A stretch of DNA of 64,000 bases from Serratia silvae (GTDB taxonomy: Bacteria > Pseudomonadota > Gammaproteobacteria > Enterobacterales > Enterobacteriaceae), in assembly GCF_023282985.1 (NCBI RefSeq), contig NZ_JAGQDC010000008.1:124001-188000 (forward strand), in the 5' to 3' direction. A program made the position numbers and the translations under genes. Below are positions 9,446 through 19,628 of this stretch, piece after piece. Below the pieces are notes generated by a model. It saw nothing but the letters and a program-made list of their open reading frames with translations, was not told the origin of the DNA and ran no database searches. Within the stretch, counting starts at the first letter, position 1, and every line of letters begins with the position of its first letter.

Positions 9446-10687
9446 TTAATGAGCTTTGCGCAGTGCCTTCACCTGCTCGGCGGTGATATCCGCTGGCAAC
9501 CCACCCCAGGTGACTCGCAGATAATTCACCAGCTCGGCAATTTGCGCATCATCCAGACGATCGGCAAAGCCCGGCATGCTCTGCATACTTTCGTTGCCGG
9601 GGAATTGCTGGGCTGGTAACCCATCCAGCACCGACACGATCAGGTTCTTGCCGTCTGGTTGGCGCAGCGTGGCATTATCACGCATCGCCACCGCCACGTG
9701 CGGTTTACCCGCGCCATCACGCTCATGGCAGGCGGAACACTGATCGAGATAGGTGATACGCCCGGCATCGCTGCCCTGTCCGATTTTAGCGGCAACCGGC
9801 TGTGGTGGTTTATCTCCCATCAGGTAAGTTACCAACGCCCGATGATCTTGCGGCGTCAAATGGCGAGTGCTGAGATCGACCACCATGTGCATTTCGCTAA
9901 ACGCCGAGCCCTGTGGCGCTAACCCGGTGCTGAGGAAACGGCTCAGATCCTCTGGCGTCCAGCCACGCTGTGCCAAAGCTTGTGGCGTGATATCCGGTGC
10001 GATAAACCGCCCCAGATCGCCGCCCTGCATTGGCTTGCTCAGTTCCATCTGCCCCAGCATGCCCCGTGGCGTATGGCATTCACCACAGTGCCCAAGCACG
10101 TCGGACAGGTAACGGCCACGCTGCCATTCGGCGGAGTTCCCCTGAGAACTGGCTGGTAATGGATCGCTGTTGCGGAACAGCAAATTCCAACCGATCAGCG
10201 CCATCCGTTGGTTGAACGGGAATGGCATATCGTTGGCAGGAATGGCCACATCCACCGCCGGGCGCGACATCAGATAGGAATAAATAGCATCCGCATCCTC
10301 ACGCGAAATGCCTTTGTAGGAGGTATAAGGCATCGCCGGGTACAGATGGCGGCCACCCGGAGCAACCCCCTGTGTCAACGCCAGGAAGAAATCATCCTTG
10401 GTCCAGCGGCCAATACCCTGGTCGGCGGAAGGCGTCAGGTTGCTGCCATAAATGGTGCCGAACGGGGTATCCAGCGGATAACCTCCCGCCAGCGGTGCCC
10501 CACCAGCGGCGGTATGGCAGGCGGCGCAGTCGGCAGCCTGCGTCAGGTAACGCCCACGAGCAATCTGTTCGCTGCTGGCGGTCACCTGCTGGACTGGGCC
10601 GTCGTAGCTGCGGTTTTCCCGCCACCACAGCACGGCGATAACAATCGCCGCAATCAGCACAATCAACAATGCGAGACGTTTTTTCAT
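9446..10687 (-). CDS. Membrane-anchored tri-haem cytochrome c, electron acceptor of the Mo oxidase
   Basis: 413-aa periplasmic cytochrome with an N-terminal membrane anchor (residues 5-21) and three CxxCH haem sites: CAACH (C54-H58), CGECH and CSACH. This is the architecture of alcohol and aldehyde dehydrogenase cytochrome subunits. Its ATG overlaps the stop of the preceding 2Fe-2S gene by one base (TAATG), so it is translationally coupled. It would pass electrons from the Mo subunit to quinones or to terminal oxidase cytochromes. The family is clear, the substrate of the complex is not. No FAD subunit is present, which fits a respiratory rather than an NAD-linked enzyme. Confidence 0.85.
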   Translation of the reverse strand: MKKRLALLIVLIAAIVIAVLWWRENRSYDGPVQQVTASSEQIARGRYLTQAADCAACHTAAGGAPLAGGYPLDTPFGTIYGSNLTPSADQGIGRWTKDDFFLALTQGVAPGGRHLYPAMPYTSYKGISREDADAIYSYLMSRPAVDVAIPANDMPFPFNQRMALIGWNLLFRNSDPLPASSQGNSAEWQRGRYLSDVLGHCGECHTPRGMLGQMELSKPMQGGDLGRFIAPDITPQALAQRGWTPEDLSRFLSTGLAPQGSAFSEMHMVVDLSTRHLTPQDHRALVTYLMGDKPPQPVAAKIGQGSDAGRITYLDQCSACHERDGAGKPHVAVAMRDNATLRQPDGKNLIVSVLDGLPAQQFPGNESMQSMPGFADRLDDAQIAELVNYLRVTWGGLPADITAEQVKALRKAH

Positions 10688-11238
10688 TACACCGTCTCCT
10701 TCAGCAAGCCAGGGGTTTTCAACACCACGTCACGCACCGCTTCGTAATAACGGACATAACCGGTGCAACGGCAGATATGGTTTTCCAACGCCTGCTCAAT
10801 CGCGCCTTCCAACTGGTCACGCAAGATTGGCTCACGCTGGAGCTTCTCGACAAAGATGGTGGCCGCATTGACAAAGCCCGGCGTGCAATAGCCGCACTGG
10901 AAGCTGTAATGATCGAGGAACGACTGCTGGATCGGCGAGAGTTCGACCACTTCGCCCTGATTATCCACCTCCGCATGGCCCTCAATGGTACGCACCTGTT
11001 TACCATTGAAAAAGTGAGCGCCGGTGATACAGGTACGGATTTCTTCGCTGGTGCCGCTTGGATGGTCGAGGATCGCCACGCAGGCGTGGCAGATGCCCTG
11101 GCCGCAGCCAAGGCGTGAGCCGGTCAGATCGAGATATTCATGCAGAAAATCGATCATCATCAGCCCTTCCGGTACCTCGACGGGGCCATATTGTTTGCCG
11201 TTAACGGTCAGGGTAATGGGTTGGGTTTTAATGCTCAT
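10687..11238 (-). CDS. 2Fe-2S subunit of a xanthine dehydrogenase-family hydroxylase
   Basis: 183-aa small subunit with two iron-sulfur centres. The N-terminal plant-ferredoxin-type domain has C45, C50 and C53 (CGQGICHAC) plus C70. The C-terminal helical domain has CGYC and CRC in the order usual for this family. There is no signal peptide, so it is probably carried through the Tat system with the large subunit. It overlaps the large-subunit stop by 4 nt and the cytochrome start by 1 nt, forming a compact three-gene operon. It resembles isoquinoline 1-oxidoreductase and aldehyde oxidoreductase small subunits. Confidence 0.88.
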   Translation of the reverse strand: MSIKTQPITLTVNGKQYGPVEVPEGLMMIDFLHEYLDLTGSRLGCGQGICHACVAILDHPSGTSEEIRTCITGAHFFNGKQVRTIEGHAEVDNQGEVVELSPIQQSFLDHYSFQCGYCTPGFVNAATIFVEKLQREPILRDQLEGAIEQALENHICRCTGYVRYYEAVRDVVLKTPGLLKETV

Positions 11239-14024
11239 GGTAACACCTCAAGAATATTTTCGGCACGGACAGGCAAATCACGGAAACGATGACCGGTGGC
11301 GTGGGCAATGGCGTTAACCAATGCGGCGACCACTGGGATCATGACTACTTCCGCCATTCCTTTCGGCGGATCGGTTTCCGACAACGCTGGCAGGATGTCA
11401 CCGGTCTGTTTCCAGACCGCCACATCGCTGGCGCGCGGCAAATGGTAACGGTTAAAGTTCCAGGTGCCGTTACCCGGCCCATCTTCGTACAGCGGTAAAT
11501 ACTCATGCAGCGCATGGCCAATACCCATCGCCAAACCACCCTGCAACTGGCCAGAAACCAGCTCAGGCACGATCAGGTTGCCGCACTCCATAATCGAATG
11601 ATGATTCAGCAGTTCAACCTTACCGGTAGCGATATCCACCGCTATTTCCGTCAGCGTACCCACGGCGCTGTAATAGGTCACAGCGGCATTATTACGTTGG
11701 GTTGGCGGGTAATAAACCTGCTCACGTGCCAGAGTGCTGAATTCGCCGTTGCCAATGCGTACCGACAAACCGTCAACAGGCAGGCGCTCACTGTGATTAT
11801 TCAGCTTGAAGTCCGCTTCAGCCCACTGCCAGCGATTGAAGACGTGCACGACTGCGCCAGTCAGGTTGCCCATCTGATAGGCTTTCTTAGCCAACAGCTC
11901 AAACGGCAATATCTGCATACCGGCCGCCGTCAGGCCACCTTCGACCCAGCGAGCATCTTCTTTACGCACCACCAGCGGTGCCGCCTGGCCACCACCAATA
12001 CCAGACTGCCAGATAGACAGCGCGGCAGGCCACAGCCCTTGTTCAAACACCAACCGGGCCGCTTCACGCGTGCTGTGCGAGAAATAGTAAGCGGAGTTAC
12101 TGGCGCTGGAAGGTGAACAGTAGCTTGGCGTCCAGTTCGGATTGGTTTGCAGCTTGTCCTGCTCATCCTGCGACATCGTGTAGGGATCGCCACTGGTCAC
12201 CATCGGTAACAGCGCCCAATCGGTCACCGAGAAATGAGCTTCATCCGCCGGTTTCCCCAGCCATTGCGCACATAGTACCGACTGCGACGTCGACATACCG
12301 GTGCCCATTTCGGCCCCGCTGTGATACAGCGAGATACGCCCGTCCTCGCTGAACTCCACGCGAGCAAAGGAGGTTTCGGCCCCGGTACCAAAATCTTTCT
12401 GCACACAGCCAAAGCCTACGCCATAGCGTTTGCCGGGATTCTGGCTTTCAAACTCCACCTTGCGTTCGGCGCGTTTGCGCCACATCTCATGCTGTGAGGC
12501 TTTCACCAGTACTTCATCGGCGCGAATAGCCCCTGCCGGGATCGCCCCCTGGGTGTTTTTCATGCCGGACTTAAGCACGTTGCGCAAACGGAACTCGATT
12601 GGATCGAGCTTCAGCTCCTGTGCCAATTCGTCCATCATCATCTCGGTGGCGGCCATGCTTTGCAACGTGCCGTAACCGCGTGCGGAGCCAGCATCGATGG
12701 CACGAGAGGCCAGCCCGACCGAGGAAAGATCGCTTTTCGGGAAGTAGTAAATCGACTGGGCTGCCGTCGCGCCAACCATCACCACCGATGGCGTAAAGTT
12801 ACAGCGCCCGCCACCGTCGGCGGTCATCGCCCCTTGGAAGGCCTGCAATACGCCGGTCTGCTTGTCTACCGCAATGCGGTAATCCATATCGAAGGCATGG
12901 CGCTTGATCGAGGTCTGGAACTGCTCATAGCGGTCATTAGCCAGCCGCACCGGTAGCCCGTCACCGTACAGCGCGGCAACCGCACCGTAATACGGGAAGT
13001 TATAGTGATCTTTCGAGCCGTAGCCCACGGTGTAACAAGGGTGCAGGATCAGCTGTTTGACCGGCTGATGACGTTTGGCCAACATGCGTGGCATTTCGTC
13101 CGCCACCTCCTGCGGGGACTGGGTCGGGATCACCAGATGCAGGGTCTGGCTGGCAGTATCAAACCAGCCATTGGCGTTGTCCGGCTCCAGGGCCGAAGTA
13201 TCAACGGATTGCGTGGTATAACGGCGTGACATTACCAACCAGTCCTGCGGTGGGGTTTGCAGTTGATCGGCTATCATCCCGGCGTAATACATGCCTTCCT
13301 GATCCAGCTTGCCGCCCTCACGCCCTTCTGGCCATACCGGCAGATGTCTACGCATCGACAGCGGGAAGATCGGCGTATCTTTCAGGCTGGAGAAGCGATC
13401 GTCATCGAATGGCTGTTCGCCCCCGACGCGCACGTAGCGGAAGCTGCCCCAAGGATCGCGCTGTAACGGGCCGGTTTCATTACCATACTGGATCACTTCG
13501 TCGTGGAATTTCAGCTTGTCTTTAGCAAAGCGGAAACGAGCAAAATCATGATAGATCAGGATTGCCACCGCATGGCCGAGATAGGCTGGGGTTTTCCCCG
13601 TAGGCAGCAGCATGTCATCGCCATAAAACGCCGGGAAGGCCAAACCGTCTCGCTCAAGATCTTCCGCCGTCACTAAACGATCCGGTTGCAGATCGTCACC
13701 TAGCAGGGAGAGATCGATACCGGTAAACAGACGATCAGCTTTAGTCGCGCGCAGAATAAAGGCATGAGCCTGCTGCTGCGGCCAGTGCGGCATATCAACG
13801 GCGCGAATATCGCGGGCAAACACTTTCTGACCCATGACCTTGGAACGGCCATCAATACGGTAGCGTATACGTTTGGTCTGCGCATCCCAGTTCGGTGATT
13901 GCAGGATCTTCTGCTCAAACAGAGCAGCATAGGCGCGGCTGTAGAGGGGGGCGAGGTAGACGGACACCCCCGCTATCACGGCCCCCTTGATAAAGCGGCG
14001 TCGCGACGGGTTGAAATTGCTCAT
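11235..14024 (-). CDS. Tat-exported molybdopterin-binding large subunit, aldehyde/isoquinoline oxidoreductase type
   Basis: 929-aa catalytic subunit binding molybdenum cofactor (cytosine dinucleotide form expected). It starts with a Tat signal, SRRRFIKG at residues 7-14, followed by a hydrophobic stretch ending in AYA near residue 33. The body has the two-part molybdopterin-binding fold. The likely catalytic Glu is E892 in GMAEVVMIP, aligned by eye with the GEPP loop of xanthine dehydrogenases, and the C-terminus VRAENILEVLP is typical. It is first gene of the operon with the 2Fe-2S subunit and cytochrome. IorB- and nicotinate-dehydrogenase-like enzymes share this set, so the substrate is open: aldehyde, N-heterocycle or similar. 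Confidence 0.87.
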   Translation of the reverse strand: MSNFNPSRRRFIKGAVIAGVSVYLAPLYSRAYAALFEQKILQSPNWDAQTKRIRYRIDGRSKVMGQKVFARDIRAVDMPHWPQQQAHAFILRATKADRLFTGIDLSLLGDDLQPDRLVTAEDLERDGLAFPAFYGDDMLLPTGKTPAYLGHAVAILIYHDFARFRFAKDKLKFHDEVIQYGNETGPLQRDPWGSFRYVRVGGEQPFDDDRFSSLKDTPIFPLSMRRHLPVWPEGREGGKLDQEGMYYAGMIADQLQTPPQDWLVMSRRYTTQSVDTSALEPDNANGWFDTASQTLHLVIPTQSPQEVADEMPRMLAKRHQPVKQLILHPCYTVGYGSKDHYNFPYYGAVAALYGDGLPVRLANDRYEQFQTSIKRHAFDMDYRIAVDKQTGVLQAFQGAMTADGGGRCNFTPSVVMVGATAAQSIYYFPKSDLSSVGLASRAIDAGSARGYGTLQSMAATEMMMDELAQELKLDPIEFRLRNVLKSGMKNTQGAIPAGAIRADEVLVKASQHEMWRKRAERKVEFESQNPGKRYGVGFGCVQKDFGTGAETSFARVEFSEDGRISLYHSGAEMGTGMSTSQSVLCAQWLGKPADEAHFSVTDWALLPMVTSGDPYTMSQDEQDKLQTNPNWTPSYCSPSSASNSAYYFSHSTREAARLVFEQGLWPAALSIWQSGIGGGQAAPLVVRKEDARWVEGGLTAAGMQILPFELLAKKAYQMGNLTGAVVHVFNRWQWAEADFKLNNHSERLPVDGLSVRIGNGEFSTLAREQVYYPPTQRNNAAVTYYSAVGTLTEIAVDIATGKVELLNHHSIMECGNLIVPELVSGQLQGGLAMGIGHALHEYLPLYEDGPGNGTWNFNRYHLPRASDVAVWKQTGDILPALSETDPPKGMAEVVMIPVVAALVNAIAHATGHRFRDLPVRAENILEVLP

Positions 14025-14244
14025 AAAATATCCTTTACGTTCTTATCTACCCTTAGCATCCAGATGCGGGCATTAACGCCGTCACCCGAAGACTGTAGGT
14101 AAGTCGTTTTTTTTATCGGTTCTGTTGCGCAAGCGCTGGTAACCTTGCCGGAAACATTATAATCATATGCTTATAACCAAAATAATGTGAGCATTAACAT
14201 TTAGTTTTCATAAAATGATTTTATAGTGTGGTTGATTTGCGCAA

Positions 14245-14841
14245 ATGCAGGCAGACAAGATGACGACAGGTATCGTGATTACCGCCGCCGGACGGGGTGA
14301 ACGCTTCATTCAGGCCGGTGGCAATGGTAATAAGCTTAACGCCCTATTGCAGGGCAAGACGGTGTTCGAACATACGCTGCAACAGGCGCTGGCCTCCGGC
14401 TTACCAGTGCAGGTCGTCACCCGGCCAGAAAATCTACTGGTGCAACAGGTTTGTGCTGCGCATCAGGTTCCCTGTACCTTACTGGCCAGCGGTGGGCTGG
14501 GTGAGTCTATTGCCACGGGCGTTGCCGCAACCGCAAACTGGGACGGCTGGCTGATCCATTTAGCGGATATGCCTTTTGTCTCGCCGCAGATCTTTGTGCA
14601 AGTTGCCGCCGCCCTGCGCCAACATAGCATCGTACGTCCCAGCTTCCAGGAACAACCCGGCCACCCGGTGGGGTTCACCGCCATTTTGCGCAAACAACTG
14701 TGTGTATTGCGTGGCGATAATGGCGCGCGGGAACTGCTACGCAGTCACGGGCAGGTTTACCTGCTCCATCTCGACCAACCGGGCATCGTGCAAGATATCG
14801 ATCTCCCCTCTCAGCTAGTGGCCAGCGAGTCCAAAAATTAA
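14245..14841 (+). CDS. MocA-like nucleotidyltransferase for molybdenum cofactor
   Basis: 198-aa MobA/MocA-family protein. It has the N-terminal nucleotide-binding loop TAAGRGERF and the acidic metal-site motif HLADMPFVSP. The family adds CMP to molybdopterin to make the MCD cofactor used by xanthine dehydrogenase-family enzymes. Placement divergent from the Mo hydroxylase operon and 4-nt overlap (ATGA-type) with the XdhC-like gene support a role as its dedicated maturation factor. The start could also be the ATG at 14260 (MTTGIVITAAG), which is closer to the conserved fold; neither has a strong ribosome site. Confidence 0.8.
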   Translation: MQADKMTTGIVITAAGRGERFIQAGGNGNKLNALLQGKTVFEHTLQQALASGLPVQVVTRPENLLVQQVCAAHQVPCTLLASGGLGESIATGVAATANWDGWLIHLADMPFVSPQIFVQVAAALRQHSIVRPSFQEQPGHPVGFTAILRKQLCVLRGDNGARELLRSHGQVYLLHLDQPGIVQDIDLPSQLVASESKN

Positions 14842-15815
14842 TGCAACACCTTGATATCACCGTAGTCGGCCAGGCAATAAACTGGCTGGAACAGCAGTCG
14901 GTATGGCTATGTACCGTATTGAACACTTATGGCTCATCACCACGTTCTCCTGGCGCTTTGATGGTGGCCACCCGTGACGGACACTATTGTGGATCGTTAT
15001 CCGGGGGCTGCGTGGAAGAGGACTTTTTGCGCCGTCTGGCAGAAGGGGAATATCAAGCGGCCAGCCAGGTGATCCGCTACGGTGCTGGCGGGCTAACCCC
15101 CAGCGTGGCGCTGCCCTGTGGTGGCGTACTAGACGTGCTGATCGAACATCTGCCCGCAGGCCCTGCCAGCATTAGCTACCTACGCAATATCGCTGAGGCA
15201 CTGGCTGGCCATCATGCCCTGGTCAAACACCTGACCTTGCCCAATGCCTGTAGCGCGCTGGAAACCACCAGCTTTGCCAGCGCCACCCAAGTCGTGCGCA
15301 ACCAACAGGAGATCCAGTTGCACATCGCCGCCGCTCCTCGGTTGCTGATTGCCGGGCTTTCCAGCGTGGCGCTGTATTGCGCCGACTTTGCCAGCGCACT
15401 CGGCTTTGAAGTGCTGGTTTGCGAAAGCCGCCCGGAAGCATTGGAAAACTTCGCTACGCAGCTCAAGCCACATATCACCTTGCTGCGCCAGTTCCCGGCC
15501 AAATTCATTGAGAAAGGCGGCTGCCACGCCAACACCGCGATTGTGGCACTGACACACGATCCGCGCATGGATGACTTAACCCTGATGGAGGCGATCCACA
15601 CCCCGGCGTTTTACATCGGCGCGATGGGTTCCCAACGGAACAGCGATCGCCGCCGCCAACGGCTGCAACAGATCGCCGAATTCAGCCCGCAAGAGCTTGA
15701 CCGTATCCACGCGCCGATCGGCCTGCCGCTTGGCAGTAAAACTCCGGCGGAGATCGCTCTGGCCGTGATGGCCGATATCGTGCAGCAGAAGAATCACGTT
15801 CGTCAGTTAGCGTGA
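14841..15815 (+). CDS. XdhC/CoxI-family Mo-cofactor sulfuration and insertion chaperone
   Basis: 324-aa protein. The N-terminal XdhC/CoxI domain (GSSPRSPGALMV, then GSLSGGCVEEDFL) is followed by a C-terminal Rossmann-like XdhC domain with YIGAMGSQRN and PIGLPLGSKTPAEIA. The family binds sulfurated Mo cofactor and inserts it into the apo large subunit. It is co-transcribed with the MocA-like gene. Its 3' end overlaps the convergent AraC-type gene by 9 nt. Confidence 0.85.
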   Translation: MQHLDITVVGQAINWLEQQSVWLCTVLNTYGSSPRSPGALMVATRDGHYCGSLSGGCVEEDFLRRLAEGEYQAASQVIRYGAGGLTPSVALPCGGVLDVLIEHLPAGPASISYLRNIAEALAGHHALVKHLTLPNACSALETTSFASATQVVRNQQEIQLHIAAAPRLLIAGLSSVALYCADFASALGFEVLVCESRPEALENFATQLKPHITLLRQFPAKFIEKGGCHANTAIVALTHDPRMDDLTLMEAIHTPAFYIGAMGSQRNSDRRRQRLQQIAEFSPQELDRIHAPIGLPLGSKTPAEIALAVMADIVQQKNHVRQLA

Positions 15816-16694
15816 GCCAGCCTTCTCTGCGAAGGCTTTGTCTGGCACTATCGGGATTAGATACTCATATTCCAGGTACAGCTCTTCACCGCCATCAAGC
15901 GAGTAGCTATGCTGCGCGATATCGTACCCTTCCCGGCGTACCAGATTAAACTGCGGCAGAAGTTTGGTATAAACGCTGGCGATATACTCGTGAAGGGCCA
16001 CCGGCTTGCCAGCATAGCGAAAGCGGCAATAATCGCCGCTGATTTCCGGTAGTTCCTGCAACGATTTACCTTTGGCGATCGCTTTATCTACCGCAACAAA
16101 ATAGTCGACCTTCACCCGCGCACCATCCGGCGTAAAATTGGTTAGCGCATAAAGTTTGTCTGGATGTAAATGAAACTCATCACAAAAACGCTCCCTTATT
16201 TCATTACGAATTGCCGCGTGAGATTTGCCCAACTGTTCAATATCGATGTGATAAGAATAATACTGACCGACCAGCGAGTAGCTGTCTGGTTTAACCTCAA
16301 CATAGTCAATAGAGATATCGCTAGGTTGATTCAGCGACAGCGATTGTACCAAATGGCTGAAATCACAATTCCGTGCCTTGCGATAGCTGCTGGGCGTTTG
16401 GGAAAAATGTTTTTTGAAACAGCGTGAGAATGTCTGTTGGGAATCGAACTGATACTCCAACGAAATATCCAGGATGCTTTTCTGCGTAAAGCGTAACGAG
16501 AAGGCCGCCAGATAGAGGCGACGGGCGCGGATATAAGCAGCAAGTGGCAGGTTGGTCTGTTGGCGGAACATACGCTGCAGATACCATTTGGAATAGCCGG
16601 ATTTATCGCAAACAATATCCAGTGATAGTGGGTTGCGTAGGTTGTTTTCTATCCAGACCAGTAATTCTTTGATATGCGTTTCCTGCGTCACCAT
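15807..16694 (-). CDS. Rob/SoxS/MarA-type AraC regulator with GyrI-like domain
   Basis: 295-aa transcription factor. The N-terminal double helix-turn-helix contains GYSKWYLQRMFRQQT and FDSQQTFSRCFKKHF, very like Rob. The C-terminal half (about residues 110-295) has the GyrI-like effector-binding fold. The ATG at 16694 has GGGAAAAG upstream and gives the Rob length; an upstream TTG would add 20 residues. It sits beside the Mo hydroxylase locus but points the other way. Control of that locus is possible, yet broad stress regulation as for Rob is equally likely. It is not the canonical rob by context. Confidence 0.8.
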   Translation of the reverse strand: MVTQETHIKELLVWIENNLRNPLSLDIVCDKSGYSKWYLQRMFRQQTNLPLAAYIRARRLYLAAFSLRFTQKSILDISLEYQFDSQQTFSRCFKKHFSQTPSSYRKARNCDFSHLVQSLSLNQPSDISIDYVEVKPDSYSLVGQYYSYHIDIEQLGKSHAAIRNEIRERFCDEFHLHPDKLYALTNFTPDGARVKVDYFVAVDKAIAKGKSLQELPEISGDYCRFRYAGKPVALHEYIASVYTKLLPQFNLVRREGYDIAQHSYSLDGGEELYLEYEYLIPIVPDKAFAEKAGSR

Positions 16695-16843
16695 TACTTT
16701 TCCCAGCCAAAATTGTCCACGGTAATGGTATACAGATTTATTTATAGCGTCCAAAGCGACGACACTATTTTACAAAGGCTAACGAATTCATCACAAACAT
16801 CACAGATTGTTACTCAAAGTAAAAACCGCCCACCAGGCGTAAT

Positions 16844-16979
16844 GCCCGTCAGTTAAGCACTTTTATGAATATAAATTCATATTTTTGCTTAACAGGATAA
16901 CGAAGGAATCAGGCTTGCAGCCCTGTTTTCCTTCATCGAGGCCCTGATTTAACGGACTTCGATTCCTTAACTGACCGGC
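16844..16979. repeat. Nested inverted repeats between the AraC-type gene and fumA
   Basis: GCCCGTCAGTTAAG at the left pairs imperfectly with CTTAACTGACCGGC at the right, 136 bp overall. Inside are TTAAGCA/TGCTTAA with an ATGAAT/ATTCAT inner stem (16853-16892), and AATCAGG/CCTGATT (16907-16949). It may include the fumA terminator or be an intergenic palindromic element. Nothing coding is seen in the 305-nt gap. Confidence 0.55.
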
Positions 16980-16999
16980 ATGAGCGGCTATCAATCAGC

Positions 17000-18646
17000 T
17001 TACTTCACACAGCGCGTACATTGAGATTCCTGGATCTTCTGGAAGAAATCATTACCTTTGTCGTCCACCAGAATAAAGGCCGGGAAATCTTCCACTTCGA
17101 TTTTCCAGATCGCTTCCATACCCAGTTCAGGATATTCCACGCACTCCAGGCTCTTGATGCTCTGCTGTGCCAGCACCGCCGCCGGGCCGCCAATGCTGCC
17201 AAGATAGAATCCGCCGTGCTTGTGGCAAGCATCCGTCACCTGTTGGCTGCGGTTACCTTTGGCCAGCATGATCATGCTGCCGCCGTGTGACTGCAACAGA
17301 TCGACATAGGAGTCCATACGCCCTGCCGTGGTCGGCCCCAGAGAACCTGAAGCATAGCCTTCTGGCGTTTTGGCCGGCCCCGCATAATAGATCGGGTGAT
17401 CTTTCACGTACTGCGGCAAACCTTCCCCACGATCCAGACGCTCTTTCAGCTTCGCGTGGGCAATATCACGCCCAACGATGATGGTACCGCTCAGGGAAAG
17501 ACGGGTAGAAACCGGATATTGCGACAGCTGTTTGAGGATATCGCTCATCGGGCGGTTCAGATCCACCTTGATCGCTTCCCCTTCACCCGCGCGGCGCAGT
17601 TCCTGCGGAATAAATTTACCTGGATTATGCTCCAGTTTCTCCAGCCAGATCCCCTCACGGTTGATCTTGCCTTTGATATTACGGTCTGCGGAGCAAGAAA
17701 CCCCCATCCCCACCGGGCAAGAAGCGCCATGGCGTGGCAAACGCACTACGCGCACGTCGTGAGCAAAGTATTTGCCACCAAACTGTGCACCCAGGCCCAA
17801 ATTCTGGGCTTCTTTCAGCAGTTCCTGTTCCAGCGCCACATCGCGGAATGCCTGGCCATGCTCGTTGCCTTCGGTCGGCAGCGCATCATAGTATTTGGTT
17901 GAAGCCAGCTTCACGGTTTTCAGCGTGGCTTCCGCCGAGGTGCCGCCAATCACGAAGGCCACGTGGTACGGTGGGCAAGCCGCGGTACCCAAAGTACGCA
18001 TCTTGTCGACCAGATAGTCTTTCAGCTTACCCGGTGACAGCAGTGCCTTGGTTTCCTGATACAGATAGGTTTTGTTGGCCGAACCACCGCCCTTGGCGAT
18101 GCACAGGAATTTATACTCGTCACCATCTACGCTGTAGAGGTCGATCTGCGCAGGCAGGTTGCTGCCGGTATTGACCTCTTGGTACATATCCAACGCAGCG
18201 TTTTGCGAATAGCGTAGGTTGTCTTCGATAAAGGTGTTGTACACCCCACGCGACAGGGCTTCTTCGTCCCCGCCACCGGTCCAGACGCGCTGACCCTTTT
18301 TACCCATGATGATCGCCGTGCCGGTATCCTGGCAGGTCGGCAAAATACCCTTGGCGGCGATTTCTGAGTTACGCAAAAATTGCAGCGCAACGTACTTGTC
18401 GTTCTCACTGGCATCTGGGTCATTGAGGATATCCGCCACCTGCTGCTGATGCGCTGGGCGCAGCATGAACGAGGCATCGTGGAAAGCGTGCTGGGCTAGC
18501 AGGGTCAGGGCTTGCGGGTCAACCTTGAGCACTTCCTGACCGGCAAATTCGCCGACGGAAACGTGGTCACGGCTTAGCAGATAGTATTCGGTATCGTCTT
18601 TCTTCAGCGGGAACGGATCTTGATAATGGAACGGTTTATTCGACAT
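17000..18646 (-). CDS. fumA: Class I (4Fe-4S) fumarate hydratase
   Basis: Interconverts fumarate and malate in the TCA cycle using an oxygen-sensitive 4Fe-4S cluster. Conserved [11 protein letters not shown] and [17 protein letters not shown] contain likely cluster cysteines, and the C-terminus QCTRCVK is typical. The ATG giving MSNKPFHYQ yields 548 aa, identical in length to E. coli FumA/FumB; the 61 codons open upstream are not conserved. FumA and FumB cannot be told apart without alignment, so the symbol is by best resemblance. Confidence 0.92.
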   Translation of the reverse strand: MSNKPFHYQDPFPLKKDDTEYYLLSRDHVSVGEFAGQEVLKVDPQALTLLAQHAFHDASFMLRPAHQQQVADILNDPDASENDKYVALQFLRNSEIAAKGILPTCQDTGTAIIMGKKGQRVWTGGGDEEALSRGVYNTFIEDNLRYSQNAALDMYQEVNTGSNLPAQIDLYSVDGDEYKFLCIAKGGGSANKTYLYQETKALLSPGKLKDYLVDKMRTLGTAACPPYHVAFVIGGTSAEATLKTVKLASTKYYDALPTEGNEHGQAFRDVALEQELLKEAQNLGLGAQFGGKYFAHDVRVVRLPRHGASCPVGMGVSCSADRNIKGKINREGIWLEKLEHNPGKFIPQELRRAGEGEAIKVDLNRPMSDILKQLSQYPVSTRLSLSGTIIVGRDIAHAKLKERLDRGEGLPQYVKDHPIYYAGPAKTPEGYASGSLGPTTAGRMDSYVDLLQSHGGSMIMLAKGNRSQQVTDACHKHGGFYLGSIGGPAAVLAQQSIKSLECVEYPELGMEAIWKIEVEDFPAFILVDDKGNDFFQKIQESQCTRCVK

Positions 18647-19013
18647 TGATCTCTCACTTGCAACATCAGCTGCGTTAAATTCACACTTACCCAGCGTGCT
18701 CGGGGCGCGCTGCGTCAAAAAAACTCCCCACACCTTACGTATTTTTAGGTAGTCAGTTATTGCGCCAAATCGCAAATTAACCTCTATTAACGTAGGGATA
18801 TAGTGCTGGCGATGTTTTTCTGACCTCATCCGGTGAGAACTGCGGGTACAGACTCATCATGCACGGATTATTATCCCGCAGTTAACACAATGATTACAAT
18901 CTATGTGAGTCGATCAGCTTATCATTGTGGGAAAATAGCTGCGCCGCCCCAGAAACGATTTCCTTGCCGCTCCCGTTGCCAGCCGTCGCATCATTGCTTA
19001 AGCTAGCGCCACT
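18647..19013. other. fumA-sprT divergent intergenic region
   Basis: 367 nt with no gene I can support. It contains an inverted repeat AACTGCGGG (18838-18846) / CCCGCAGTT (18875-18883) with a 28-nt spacer, which could be a regulatory structure. Promoters for both genes should lie here, but no strong sigma-70 match stands out. Confidence 0.4.
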
Positions 19014-19514
19014 ATGAACAGAGTAAGAATCCCTATAGCGCTGCAACAGGCGGTAATGCGCTGCCTGCGAGACAAGTTGCAGCTGGCGCAGCAGCATTTT
19101 GCCGTCGAGTTCCCAGAACCAAAGATCCTGTATCAACAACGCGGCACCAGCGCGGGTACCGCCTGGCTGCAAGCCTGGGAAATCCGCCTCAATCCGGTGC
19201 TGCTGATGGAAAACCAACAGCCGTTTATCGACGAAGTGGTCCCCCATGAGTTGGCTCATCTGCTGGTCTTCCGCCAGTTTGGCCGTGTGCCACCGCATGG
19301 CCGGGAATGGCGCTGGATGATGGAAAGCGTATTACAGGTTCCCGCCAGCCGTACCCACCAGTTTGAAACCCGTTCGGTACAGAGCAAAACCTTTCCCTAC
19401 CGCTGCCATTGCCAGCAACATCAACTAACCCTGCGCCGCCATAATCGAGTGATGCGCGGTGAGAGCGAATACCGCTGCCGCCAGTGCGGTGAAAAACTGA
19501 CATTTTCCGGTTAG
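19014..19514 (+). CDS. sprT: SprT-family zinc metalloprotein
   Basis: 166-aa protein, 165 in E. coli. It has the HELAH zinc-protease motif in [11 protein letters not shown] and a C-terminal zinc-ribbon with CHCQQH and CRQCGE. It is the bacterial SprT-like family, related to Spartan proteases; its physiological role in bacteria is poorly defined. It lies upstream of endA, the conserved enterobacterial order sprT-endA-rsmE-gshB-yqgE-ruvX. Confidence 0.93.
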   Translation: MNRVRIPIALQQAVMRCLRDKLQLAQQHFAVEFPEPKILYQQRGTSAGTAWLQAWEIRLNPVLLMENQQPFIDEVVPHELAHLLVFRQFGRVPPHGREWRWMMESVLQVPASRTHQFETRSVQSKTFPYRCHCQQHQLTLRRHNRVMRGESEYRCRQCGEKLTFSG

Positions 19515-19628
19515 TCAAAGCCGTTAAAAAAAATATTTATAAGAAAAAACAATCTACTACCTACAGTTGCTACCGCCGGAGACTTCCGTTACCCTGCCTG
19601 CCTTTCCAATTTTGAGCTGTTTTGGAAT

